In this document: positions 8,060-19,581 of the stretch, piece by piece | How the letters are laid out: the number at the start of each line of letters is the position of its first letter | Numbering within the stretch: the stretch's first letter is position 1 | DNA from: Myxococcales bacterium | Lineage (GTDB): Bacteria; Myxococcota_A; Polyangia; Polyangiales; Houyiibacteriaceae | Length of the DNA: 35,494 nucleotides | Assembly: GCA_020430775.1 (NCBI GenBank) | Contig: JAGQJE010000232.1 | Location: 1-35,494 of the forward strand | Reading direction: 5' to 3' | The notes under the pieces: generated by a model | Told to the model about the DNA's origin: nothing | Databases searched by the model: none | Seen by the model: only the letters and a program-made list of their open reading frames with translations | Program-made: the position numbers and the translations under genes

Positions 8060-8105
8060 GTCAGCGAGGCTCGCGCCAGGGGACGGCAGCTCGAGTGGCC
8101 GGGTA

Positions 8106-8142
8106 CCGCGGCATTTCGCCGCGGCGCGGCATCACGCCGCGC
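8106..8142 (+). promoter_or_regulatory. Tandem twin hairpins in the leader of the RpoH-like sigma gene
   Basis: Two adjacent perfect 7-bp hairpins with 5-nt loops: CCGCGGC-ATTTC-GCCGCGG (8106-8124) and GCGCGGC-ATCAC-GCCGCGC (8124-8142). They arise from an 18-bp near-direct duplication (8107-8124 and 8125-8142). They end 106 bp before the start codon at 8249, between the candidate promoter and the gene, so they would lie in the mRNA leader. No U-tract follows, which argues against a simple terminator. The rest of the 7961-8248 gap shows nothing else that I recognise. Confidence 0.55.
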
Positions 8143-8248
8143 ACGCAGGAGCGCCCGGAGCACGTCCTCCACGCGCTTTCGGGGCGTTCGCGGCGCGCAG
8201 GGGGTCGGCACGGCGCGTGCACGGGTGGGCTCACAAGGAGCACCGCCC

Positions 8249-9052
8249 ATGGTTCACCCCGTCACCTCGCTCGATCGCTACCGCGCCTCCCTTCACCACG
8301 TCGAGGTGCTCGACCCCTGTTCGGAGCGGGACCTGGCGCGCGCCTGGGCCAAAGGCGACGCCCAGGCCGGCGCGAAGCTCATCGAGGCGAGCCTGCCCTT
8401 CGTGATGCGCATCGCGCGCGAGTACCGCCGCTGGGGCGTCCCGATGGAGGACCTGGTGCAGCAGGGCAACCTCGGGCTCCTCAAGGCCGCGGCGAAGTTC
8501 GATCCCGACAAGGAGTGCCGGCTCATCACCTACGCCGCGTACTGGATCCGCGCCGAGATCCGTGACTACGTCGTCCGCAGCTACCGCATCGTTCGGCTCG
8601 GCACGACCCGCACCGAGCGCCGCGCGATGCGTGCGTACCGAAGCCACAGCATCGAGACGCCGGAGGCGCTGGCCGAGCTCAGCGGGATGCCGCTCGGTCG
8701 CGCGAAGAAGCTCTGGCCGCTCCTGAACCAGGGCGACACGTCCCTCGACCTTCAGTACGAGGATCGGACGAGCCCGATGGACCGGCTCGAGTCCGACGGC
8801 GCTGGCCCGGAGGACGTGGTCGCGCGGCGGCGCATGGTGCGCCGCGTGCGCGAGGCGCTCGACGGCGCGCTCGAGGGGCTGAGCGATCGCGAGCGCCGCA
8901 TCGTCGCGGCTCGCATGATGAGCGAGGAGCCGTGCACGCTCGAGGCGCTCGGCGCCGAGATGGGCGTCAGCAAGGAGCGTGTCCGCCAGCTCGAGGCGCG
9001 CGCGAAGCAGAAGCTCCGAGAGCAGCTCTCCGAGTTCAGCCACGCGGCCTGA
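8249..9052 (+). CDS. RNA polymerase sigma factor, RpoH/sigma-32-like
   Basis: A 267-residue sigma-70-family protein of RpoH size. Region 2 runs from about residue 28 (LIEASLPFVMRIAREYRRWG, VPMEDLVQQGNLGLLKAAAKFDP, LITYAAYWIRAEIRDYV), region 3 follows IVRLGTTRTERRAM, and region 4.2 is the helix-turn-helix TLEALGAEMGVSKERVRQLEARA. GTTRTERRAMRAYR occupies the place of the 'RpoH box' (QRKLFFNLR in classical sigma-32) but is degenerate, as in the SigB/SigC-type RpoH-like factors of myxobacteria, which control stress or development. The ATG at 8249 has a strong AAGGAG at 8235-8240. A GTG at 8225 would extend the protein by 8 residues and lies before that ribosome site, so it is rejected. Monocistronic; heat-shock or developmental role inferred. 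Confidence 0.88.
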   Translation: MVHPVTSLDRYRASLHHVEVLDPCSERDLARAWAKGDAQAGAKLIEASLPFVMRIAREYRRWGVPMEDLVQQGNLGLLKAAAKFDPDKECRLITYAAYWIRAEIRDYVVRSYRIVRLGTTRTERRAMRAYRSHSIETPEALAELSGMPLGRAKKLWPLLNQGDTSLDLQYEDRTSPMDRLESDGAGPEDVVARRRMVRRVREALDGALEGLSDRERRIVAARMMSEEPCTLEALGAEMGVSKERVRQLEARAKQKLREQLSEFSHAA

Positions 9053-9103
9053 TCGGCGCGGGCGCGCTTGACCGGCGCGCCGCATCGGCCGCAGAGTCGG
9101 CCG

Positions 9104-10117
9104 ATGGGCACGACTCGCCTCGCGTGCGCCGCCGGCGTGCTCCTCACGCTCGGAGCGATGGGCTGCGCGCCCTCGCTCGGTGAGTGCGACCCGGTGAAGG
9201 CGAAGCAGGTCGTCTTTCTCGACCAAGGTCCGAACAACCCGGCGAACGGGCTGCCGATGTACGCCGGCCAGGCCCTGATGCAGCTCTCTTGCGGCAACGG
9301 CGGGTTCTGCCACTCGGCCGCGGCGAACGGGGACGCGCGCTACGGGGCGCCCGCCGGGCTCGACTTCGACGTGAGCGTGGCCTGCCCGGTGGGAGGCGCG
9401 TGCGAAGGCGACGCCATCACGCGCCTCGCTCGCAACCAGCACCGCGTCTTCAAGGACCGCGAGGACATCTTGCGGGTCCTCGACAACCGGACGATGCCGC
9501 CGGGCAAGGTCGGTCGTGAAGTGCGGGCGCGCGCGGGCAACTACGTCTCGCTGACGATCCAGCCTGGCTACATCGGCGGCGTCGACGGCGGGCAGAAGCT
9601 CCCCGAGATCCGCAGCGCCGACGGCCGGGACATCGTGCGCAACTGGCTCGCGTGCGGCGCGCCGGTCGTCGAGCGCGTCGAGACGCCTGACGACCCGCGG
9701 GAGACCGGAAAGGACTGCACCGGGGACATGAGCGTCGTCGGCGACTGTCGTCTGCGCGCGCCCACCTTGGTCATGCCGGAGCCCAACTGGGACTCGATCT
9801 ACGACACGGTCATCGAGCCGCTCTGCGTGAGCTGCCACGGGCCCGACGACTCGACCTCGCTGGCGCAGAGCAAGCTCGACCTGTCCGACCGCGACGCGGC
9901 GTACGACGCGCTCGTCGGCAAGCCGGCGATCGGGGACAAGTGCGACGGGAAGGGCACCCTCGTCGTGGCCGGTGACTCGGCCGCGTCGCTCCTGGTCGAC
10001 AAGATCGACACCCCGAACCCCTCGTGCGGCGCCGTGATGCCCGTCGGGATCGGGCCGCTCGTCGGGCAGATCGTCGATCCCATCCGCGCGTGGATCGACG
10101 CGGGCGCGCAGCGCTGA
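9104..10117 (+). CDS. Cytochrome c-like lipoprotein
   Basis: A 337-residue exported protein. The N-terminus (MGTTRLACAAGVLLTLGAMGC) is a lipoprotein signal with Cys21 as the lipidation site. A canonical haem c motif CVSCHG occurs near residue 240, within a domain typical of myxobacterial cytochrome c-type proteins (CHGPDDS, SLLVDKIDTPNPSCGAVMP, giving a possible distal Met ligand). An N-terminal homologous-looking segment has CGNGGFCHSA near residue 63 and a TMPPGKVGRE Met, so it resembles a second c-domain whose haem motif is CX5CH rather than CXXCH. Role is probably envelope electron transfer, or a haem-associated scaffold; no partner is adjacent. The ATG at 9104 begins a clean signal peptide, whereas the upstream ATG-equivalent at 9068 would precede it with a charged tail. 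Confidence 0.75.
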   Translation: MGTTRLACAAGVLLTLGAMGCAPSLGECDPVKAKQVVFLDQGPNNPANGLPMYAGQALMQLSCGNGGFCHSAAANGDARYGAPAGLDFDVSVACPVGGACEGDAITRLARNQHRVFKDREDILRVLDNRTMPPGKVGREVRARAGNYVSLTIQPGYIGGVDGGQKLPEIRSADGRDIVRNWLACGAPVVERVETPDDPRETGKDCTGDMSVVGDCRLRAPTLVMPEPNWDSIYDTVIEPLCVSCHGPDDSTSLAQSKLDLSDRDAAYDALVGKPAIGDKCDGKGTLVVAGDSAASLLVDKIDTPNPSCGAVMPVGIGPLVGQIVDPIRAWIDAGAQR

Positions 10118-10134
10118 CGCCGGCCGTCGCCGGA

Positions 10135-10158
10135 GCGCGGCCGGCTCCCAGGCCGCGC
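10135..10158. terminator. Bidirectional hairpin between convergent genes
   Basis: GCGCGGCC (10135-10142) and GGCCGCGC (10151-10158) form a perfect 8-bp stem with an 8-nt loop in the 94-bp gap between the convergent cytochrome-like gene and gltA. No T-tract on either side, so termination efficiency is uncertain. Confidence 0.4.
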
Positions 10159-10211
10159 GCGCCCGCGCCCGTCGCGCCCCGAAGCAGGCCGGCGATCCGG
10201 GACCGAACGAC

Positions 10212-11495
<1,284 letters not shown>

Positions 11496-11648
11496 GCTTG
11501 CCTCGTGAGTTGGCCGGCGCGCGCAAGCGGGGGCGCGGCCGGCGTCGGGTCCTCGGGGAACGGTACCGCGAGAACGAGACGCCTCGCGGGACGCGCTGCC
11601 CAGCGCGCCTACGCTACCACGCGCCCTCGCGCGCGCAGGTCGCCAACG

Positions 11649-11738
11649 CCCGCTCCCGCTCCCGCTCCCGCTCCCGCTCCCGCTCCCGCTCCCGCTCCCG
11701 CTCCCGCCCCCGCTCCCGCTCCCGCCCCCGCTCCCGCT
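11649..11738 (-). repeat. GGGNNC hexanucleotide array 2 (G-rich on - strand)
   Basis: Fifteen perfect consecutive units of CCCGCT or CCCGCC on the plus strand (minus strand AGCGGG/GGCGGG). The register, GGGNNC on the G-rich strand, is the same as in array 1. It sits in the 326-bp gap between divergent gltA and the XPB-like helicase gene, 84 bp before the helicase ATG. The remainder of this gap (11496-11648 and 11739-11821) is GC-rich without a convincing promoter or terminator. Confidence 0.95.
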
Positions 11739-11821
11739 CTCGGCGCCGACCCCGCCGGCGCGCGCGCTCCGCGCGAGCCGAGCCGCGGGGGCTGCCGGCG
11801 CGGTGTGGTACGAACCAGGCG

Positions 11822-13201
11822 ATGAACCGCCTGCGCTTCGTGGCCGGGACGCTCGAGCTCGACGTGGACGACGCGGCGCTCGCGGCCGTGTCCGCGCTCG
11901 CGGACGCCGGGCTCGTCAAGCACGACGCGCGCGCGGCCTGCCACCGCGCGCCCGGCTCGGCCTACGCGGCCATCGTCCGCGCGTGGGTGCGCGCCGGCGT
12001 CGCGTACGAGGACGAGGCGCGGGCCTACACCGAGCTGCCCCGCGGGCTGCGAGTGCACCGTGCCCCGCGGCCCTTTCAGGCGGAAGCGCTCGACGCCTGG
12101 AGGCGCGCCGGCGGGCGCGGCACGGTGGTCTTGCCGACGGGCGCCGGCAAGAGCCACGTCGCGGTGCTGGCGATCGACGACAAGCGGCGCAGCGCGCTCG
12201 TCGTCGCGCCGACGCTCGACCTCGTGCGGCAGTGGTACGACCTGCTGCGCCTCTCGTTCGACGAGCCGGTGGGCGTCGTCGGTGGCGGCGACTACGAGGT
12301 CGCGCCGCTCACCGTGACGACCTACGACTCCGCGTACATCCACATGCAGCACCTCGGCGCGCGCTTCGGGCTGGTCGTCTTCGACGAGTGCCACCACCTC
12401 CCCGGGCAGAGCTACGCGCTCGCCGCCGAGCTCTGCCTCGCGCCCTACCGGCTCGGCCTGAGCGCTACACCCGAGCGCGCCGACGGCCTCGATCGGCGCC
12501 TCGACGCGCTCGTCGGGCCGAACGTCTACCGGCTCGACATCTCGGACCTGTCCGGGCAGTACCTCGCGTCGTATGAGACGGTCCGCATCGAGGTCGACCT
12601 CGACGGCGAGGAGCGACACCGCTACGAGGCCGCGCGCGCCGTCTACCTCGACTTCGTCCGCGCTCAAGGGATCCGTCTCGGCAGCCGCGCCGGGTTCAGC
12701 GAGTTCGTGATGCGCTCGGCTGTCAGCGAGGCGGGCCGCCGAGCCATGGCCGGCTACCGCGAGCAGCGCGCGCTCGCGTTCGCGGCCTCGGCGAAGCTGG
12801 AGGTCCTCGGCGACCTGCTCACGCGCCACCGCGGCGACCGCGCCCTCGTCTTCACGCAGGACAACCGGACGGCGTACGAGATCTCTCGCCGCTTCCTCGT
12901 CCCCGTCATCACCCACCAGACCAAGGTGACCGAGCGCAGCGAGATCCTCGCGGGGCTCGCGGAGGGGACCTACGGCGCGGTGGTGACCTCGAAGGTGCTG
13001 AACGAGGGCGTCGACGTACCGGAGGCGAACGTCGCCGTCGTCGTGTCCGGGAGCGGCTCTACGCGAGAGCACGTGCAGCGCCTCGGGCGCGTCCTCCGCC
13101 ACCGGGAGGACAAGCGGGCCGTGCTCTACGAGCTCGTGACGCGGGCGACGTCGGAGGTCTACACGAGCGAGCGGCGCAGGGAGCACGATGCTTACCGCTG
13201 A
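11822..13201 (+). CDS. XPB/Rad25-type superfamily 2 DNA helicase
   Basis: A 459-residue SF2 helicase about the size of archaeal XPB. Residues 1-80 form a small N-terminal domain, followed by RPFQAEALDAWR (Q-like region), Walker A LPTGAGKS (104-111), motif II DECH (188-191), motif III LSATPERADG (about 214), FTQDNRTAYEISRRF, VVTSKVLNEGVDVPEANV (motif V) and QRLGRVLR (motif VI, about 420). The 3'-5' helicase fold and length match prokaryotic XPB, which unwinds DNA in nucleotide excision repair. The gene overlaps the downstream Bax1-type nuclease gene by 14 bp (13188-13201), the partner known in archaea. ATG at 11822 is preferred; frames upstream read through the hexanucleotide array and are artefacts. 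It is probably a DNA-repair helicase, and action on other branched DNA is possible. Confidence 0.88.
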   Translation: MNRLRFVAGTLELDVDDAALAAVSALADAGLVKHDARAACHRAPGSAYAAIVRAWVRAGVAYEDEARAYTELPRGLRVHRAPRPFQAEALDAWRRAGGRGTVVLPTGAGKSHVAVLAIDDKRRSALVVAPTLDLVRQWYDLLRLSFDEPVGVVGGGDYEVAPLTVTTYDSAYIHMQHLGARFGLVVFDECHHLPGQSYALAAELCLAPYRLGLSATPERADGLDRRLDALVGPNVYRLDISDLSGQYLASYETVRIEVDLDGEERHRYEAARAVYLDFVRAQGIRLGSRAGFSEFVMRSAVSEAGRRAMAGYREQRALAFAASAKLEVLGDLLTRHRGDRALVFTQDNRTAYEISRRFLVPVITHQTKVTERSEILAGLAEGTYGAVVTSKVLNEGVDVPEANVAVVVSGSGSTREHVQRLGRVLRHREDKRAVLYELVTRATSEVYTSERRREHDAYR

Positions 13202-14492
13202 CATGGTCCGGGCGCGGCGCCGCGGGGACCACCTCGTGCTGAGCAAGCTCGAGGGCGCCCGTCGCGACGAGGCCCGCGCGCTGGCGGCGGCGTACATCGA
13301 GCGGTTCGTGCGCGCGGCAGCGGGGCGGGTCCGGAGGGCCGAGCTCGACGAGGCGCTCGACGACATCCCCGTCCCCGCGCAGAGCGCCAAGGTCGCCACC
13401 GGCCTGCGCAAGCTCTTGCTCGACCGCGCCGAGCTGGCGATGGACGCACCCGTAGACCCGGCGGCGCTCCGCGCGGAGGTCTTCGGCCGCGCCGCCGCGG
13501 CTCGGCGCAGCGCGGCCGCCGGGCCGACCTTCGACCGCGAGACCGTCCTCGCCGAGGTCGCGACCGCGCGCGGGCTCTCTCCGGCGGACGTCGACGCGGC
13601 CCTGTACGCCGACCTGCGCGCGCAGCACCGGGTGGTGTCGTTCACGCCCCCGCGCGGCAGGGCCGCCGCAGAGGACCGCGCCGACCGCGCCGACTGCGCG
13701 GCCGACGCGCTCCTCGACGAGTACCTCGACGCTCAGGTGCAGGCCGTGCTCCTGCGGGCCGAGCGCGTGCGGGTCGAGGTCGAGGGCGCGAGCCCCGCCG
13801 CCTATCGCGAGCTCTTCCGCAAGCTCAAGTTCCTGCGCTTGCTGCACACCATCGAGCCGCTCGGCGCCGACCCGCGGCGCGGCTACCGGATCGTCATCGA
13901 TGGCCCCTACAGCCTCTTCGCGTCCGTCACCAAGTACGGGCTCGCGCTCGCGCTCGCGCTGCCCGCGCTGAGGTCCGCCGGCCGGTGGACGCTCTGCGCC
14001 GACGTGTGCTGGGGACCGAAGCGCCAGCGGCTCCGCTTCGAGGCGTCCGGCGACGGCCTCGGCCCCGCGGGCGACGCGCCCGCGGCGATGCCCCCGGAGG
14101 TCGAGCGCCTCTGCGCGCGCTGGCAGACGCGCGGATCCGCCTGGTCGGTGGCGCCCTCGAGCGCGGTGCTGCGCCTCGACGGCATCGGCGTGTGTGTCCC
14201 GGACCTCGTGTTCACGCACACCGAGAGCGGGGCGGAGGTGTACTTCGAGGCGCTCGGGTACTGGAGCCGCGAGGCCGTCTGGCGCCGGGTCGAGCTGGCC
14301 GAACGCGGCCTCGGTGTGCGGCTGCTCTTCGCCGTCCCAGAGCGCCTGCGCGTGAGTGAAAACGCGCTGCGAGCCAAGGACTCGGCCGCGCTCTACGTCT
14401 ACAAGGGCGCGCTCTCGCCGGCGACCATCGAGCGGCGGCTCGACGACCTGCGCGGCGCCGGGGACGACCCCACGGGGGAGGGTGGCCCGTGA
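13188..14492 (+). CDS. Bax1/DUF790-type nuclease, XPB partner
   Basis: A 434-residue protein that starts MLTADMVRARRRGDHLVLSKLEG, as in DUF790/Bax1 proteins. The central segment RIVIDGPYSLFASVTKYGLALALALP is the most diagnostic family block. The C-terminal part VCVPDLVFTHTESGAEVYFEALGYWSRE (split here as PDLVF and EVYFEALGYW, about residues 333-355) has the D-x(n)-E-x-x PD-(D/E)XK-like nuclease pattern, with Asp in PDLVF and Glu in YFEALG. In archaea Bax1 binds XPB and incises DNA 3' of a bubble; a matching job is inferred here from sequence and the 14-bp gene overlap with the helicase. It would be translationally coupled to the helicase. No other repair gene is adjacent; gyrB follows after 162 bp with its own promoter. 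Confidence 0.85.
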   Translation: MLTADMVRARRRGDHLVLSKLEGARRDEARALAAAYIERFVRAAAGRVRRAELDEALDDIPVPAQSAKVATGLRKLLLDRAELAMDAPVDPAALRAEVFGRAAAARRSAAAGPTFDRETVLAEVATARGLSPADVDAALYADLRAQHRVVSFTPPRGRAAAEDRADRADCAADALLDEYLDAQVQAVLLRAERVRVEVEGASPAAYRELFRKLKFLRLLHTIEPLGADPRRGYRIVIDGPYSLFASVTKYGLALALALPALRSAGRWTLCADVCWGPKRQRLRFEASGDGLGPAGDAPAAMPPEVERLCARWQTRGSAWSVAPSSAVLRLDGIGVCVPDLVFTHTESGAEVYFEALGYWSREAVWRRVELAERGLGVRLLFAVPERLRVSENALRAKDSAALYVYKGALSPATIERRLDDLRGAGDDPTGEGGP

Positions 14493-14551
14493 GGCCGCCG
14501 AGACACGATTAAACCAGCGTGAATCCGGACGGTTATCCTGCCGAGTGGACC

Positions 14552-14580
14552 TTGCCTCAGCGGCGGTTTTCGGCTAGGAT
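14552..14580 (+). promoter_or_regulatory. Predicted gyrB promoter
   Basis: TTGCCT (14552-14557, 4/6) and TAGGAT (14575-14580, 4/6) are spaced by exactly 17 bp in the 162-bp gap before gyrB. Transcription would start near 14587, giving a leader of about 68 nt. Confidence 0.5.
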
Positions 14581-14594
14581 CAGCCCCGCTCTGA

Positions 14595-17150
<2,556 letters not shown>

Positions 17151-17216
17151 CCTAGCTAGGCGCGGGTGTGGCCGGGCGCGCGGGCGGCCGGGCAAGCGCG
17201 CGCCGGGCCGGCGCGG

Positions 17217-17894
17217 TCAGCAGGGCGACGCGCCGATGCCGATCCCCTGCAGCAGCTCGCTGACCGTGCTGCACAAGATGGGCCAGGCGAAGTTCCCGTA
17301 GAGCACGGTGCGGCCTCCGTCGAACACGTACGAGGGCGACCCCTGTACGCGGCGCTCGCGCCGGAGCTCGTCGTCCTCCGCGAGCGCGGCGAGCGCGGAG
17401 CCGTCGTCGAGTCGTCGCTCGATCGCCTCGGGGTCGATGCCCACCTGCTCGGCGACGGAGAGCTGGACCTCGCGCCGGCACGTGTTCTGGTCGTGCACGA
17501 AGAAGCGCTCGCGGAGCGCCCACAGGTAGGCCGCGCCGGCTCCCCCGGGCGCAGCCCCGGCCGCCTCGGCGAGGAACGCCGCCTTGGCGGCCGCGCCGAC
17601 CGCCCATGAGGAGGTCGGGGTGTCGTGGACCCAGACGTCGCCGGTCACGTCGGGGTGGCCGTGCTCGACCGCCACCTTCTTCGTGGCGGAGCGGCGCCCC
17701 TCGCGCCCCTCCTTCGCCCAGCCGCCGTCGCGCAGACGCTGGGTGACGCTCCCGAACACGGGGACGATGCGGTAGTCGACCTCGAGGTGGGTGCCGACCT
17801 CCTCGAGCACGCGCGTGAGCTTCGGCTCGGCGACGAAGGCCCAGATGCACATGGGGTCGGTCCAGTACTCGAAGCGCACGCGTCGTTGGGTCAT
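17217..17894 (-). CDS. DsbA-fold thioredoxin-like protein with single active-site cysteine
   Basis: A 225-residue protein of the DsbA/FrnE family. It starts VRFEYWTDPMCIWAF; the CXXC of oxidoreductases is reduced to C16-I-W-A, keeping only the N-terminal cysteine. The helical insertion (ERFFVHDQNTCRREVQLSVAEQ in part), and the cis-proline segment RVQGSPSYVFDGG with GNFAWP near the C-terminus fit the fold. There is no signal peptide, so it is cytoplasmic. Without the second Cys it cannot make a disulfide by the usual mechanism; monothiol, glutathione-dependent or isomerase-type chemistry (as in kappa GST/HCCA isomerase relatives) is possible. It follows the aldehyde dehydrogenase by 76 bp on the same strand and may be co-transcribed with it. 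Confidence 0.78.
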   Translation of the reverse strand: MTQRRVRFEYWTDPMCIWAFVAEPKLTRVLEEVGTHLEVDYRIVPVFGSVTQRLRDGGWAKEGREGRRSATKKVAVEHGHPDVTGDVWVHDTPTSSWAVGAAAKAAFLAEAAGAAPGGAGAAYLWALRERFFVHDQNTCRREVQLSVAEQVGIDPEAIERRLDDGSALAALAEDDELRRERRVQGSPSYVFDGGRTVLYGNFAWPILCSTVSELLQGIGIGASPC

Positions 17895-17970
17895 GGGAGG
17901 ACGTGATGCCGCGCCGCGCCGTGCGACGCAACAGCGATCGCGCGCGCCCGGTGGCGCTCGCGGCGCCGGC

Positions 17971-19410
17971 TCAGTGCGCGCTCGGATCGCGGACGATCAG
18001 CAGGCGGATCTCGCTCATGTCCTCCATCGCGAAGCGCACGCCCTCGCGCCCGAAGCCGCTGTCCTTGACGCCTCCATAGGGCATGTGGTCGACGCGGAAC
18101 GAGGGCACGTCGTTGATGACGACTCCGCCTACCTCGAGCCGGTCCCACGCGCGCCGCGCCTTGTAGAGGTCGCGCGTGAAGACCCCCGCCTGCAGACCGA
18201 AGTCGCTCGCGTTCACCTCGTCGAGCGCCTCGTCGAAGTCCGCGAAGGGCTCGAGGAGGAGCACCGGACCGAAGGCCTCGCGGTCGTAGAGCGGCTGGTC
18301 GTGGGGCACCCCTTCGAGGATGGTGGGCGGGATCATTCGCCCGTCTCGCTCACCGCCCGAGAGCACACGCGCGCCGGCGTCGACGGCGTCGTTCACCCAC
18401 CGCTCGATGCGCGCGGCCTCCTTGTCCGAGATGATCGGGCCGATGAAGGTCTCCGGGTCGCGCGGATCGCCGACCTTCAGCGCCCGCGCGTCGCGCACCA
18501 GCCGCTCGCGCAGGGCGCTGTAGATGCGCTCGTGCGCGAGCAGCCGCTGCACCCCGATGCAGCTCTGGCCCGACTGGTAGAACGCGCCGACGCGCACCCG
18601 CGCGGCGACGTCGTCGAGATCCGAGTCCTCGTCGACCACGACGGCCGCGTTGCCGCCGAGCTCGAGCGTCACCTTCTTTTTGCCGGCGCGCGCCTTGAGG
18701 TCCCAGCCGACCTCGGCCGAGCCGGTGAAGCTCAGCAGCTTGAAGCGCGGGTCGGTGGTGAAGGCGTCGGCGTGCTCGCGCGGACACGGGAGCACGGAGA
18801 ACGCGCCGGGCGGCAGGTCGGTCTCGGCGAGCACCTCGCCGACGATGAGCGCGGAGACGGGCGTGAGGCTCGCGGGCTTCAGCACGAAGGGGCAGCCGGC
18901 GGCGATGGCCGGGGCCACCTTGTGGGCGACGAGGTTCAGCGGGAAGTTGAAGGGCGTGATGAACGAGCAGGGGCCGATCGGCACGCGCTTCCACATGCCG
19001 TCGTAGCCGCGCGCGCGGGCGCTGATCTCCATCGGCAGCACCTCGCCGTACTGCCGCACGGCCTCCTCGGCCGCGACGCGGAAGGTGTCGATGAGCCGCG
19101 TGACCTCGCCGCGGGCGTCCTTGATGGGCTTGCCGGCCTCGACGCAGAGCACCGTCGCAAGCTCTTCGGCGCGCGCCTCGAAGCGCTGGCGGCAGTGCTC
19201 GAGGATCGCCTGGCGCTCGTAGGGCCGGAGGTCTCGCATCGGCCCCGCGGCGAGCTCGGCGGCCTCGATGGCTTCGTCGATGTGCTCGGCGTCTGCGAGC
19301 GGGACGACCGTGACCACGTCGCCCGAGAACTTGTCTCGCACGGGGAGGTCTTCGTTTGGGGCGCGCTCGGCGCCGCCTACGTAGAGCGGATAGCGTTCGC
19401 GGAGGTTCAT
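17971..19410 (-). CDS. NAD(P)+-dependent aldehyde dehydrogenase
   Basis: A 479-residue ALDH-superfamily enzyme oxidising an aldehyde to a carboxylate. The cofactor-binding block is PIGPCSFITPFNFPLNL through GCPFVLKPAS (about 145-175), FTGSAEVGW contacts the coenzyme, the general-base Glu is in LELGGNAA (about 250), and the nucleophile Cys is in GQSCIGVQR (about 282); the C-terminal EAFGPVLLLEPF and MPYGGVKDSGFGREG are standard. The variant resembles lactaldehyde/non-phosphorylating G3P dehydrogenase-like members; the substrate cannot be assigned. The ATG at 19410 begins MNLRERYPLYVGG, the usual N-terminus; the upstream 53-residue Arg-rich extension is not coding-like. First gene of a probable two-gene unit with the DsbA-fold protein; the 171 bp upstream of it hold no confident promoter. 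Confidence 0.92.
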   Translation of the reverse strand: MNLRERYPLYVGGAERAPNEDLPVRDKFSGDVVTVVPLADAEHIDEAIEAAELAAGPMRDLRPYERQAILEHCRQRFEARAEELATVLCVEAGKPIKDARGEVTRLIDTFRVAAEEAVRQYGEVLPMEISARARGYDGMWKRVPIGPCSFITPFNFPLNLVAHKVAPAIAAGCPFVLKPASLTPVSALIVGEVLAETDLPPGAFSVLPCPREHADAFTTDPRFKLLSFTGSAEVGWDLKARAGKKKVTLELGGNAAVVVDEDSDLDDVAARVRVGAFYQSGQSCIGVQRLLAHERIYSALRERLVRDARALKVGDPRDPETFIGPIISDKEAARIERWVNDAVDAGARVLSGGERDGRMIPPTILEGVPHDQPLYDREAFGPVLLLEPFADFDEALDEVNASDFGLQAGVFTRDLYKARRAWDRLEVGGVVINDVPSFRVDHMPYGGVKDSGFGREGVRFAMEDMSEIRLLIVRDPSAH

Positions 19411-19581
19411 GGGGCTCCCTCGGGTTCGGTGGCGTGCGCTGGCGGGGGACGCGGGCCGCTCGGGGCGTCGCGTCGCGGCGCGCGTGCGCGACCCAGCTAC
19501 CTTACCACCTCGGCGAGCGCCCGTTCGCCGCCCCGCCCCGCGCCGCGTCCGCGGCGCCGAGGGCCTCATGGGCGAACGCGC

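Noticed and set aside
11498-11821. N-terminal SR-repeat extension of the XPB-like helicase
   Set aside because: Array read-through. Helicase similarity begins at MNRLRFVAGT (11822).
12401-12420. Helicase DEAH-box RNA helicase assignment
   Set aside because: Motif II reads DECH and the gene is coupled to a Bax1-type nuclease; the XPB branch explains both better.
11609-13645. 678-residue minus-strand frame opposite the helicase
   Set aside because: Antisense shadow combined with the array; ends in a Gly-Ala repeat from array 2.
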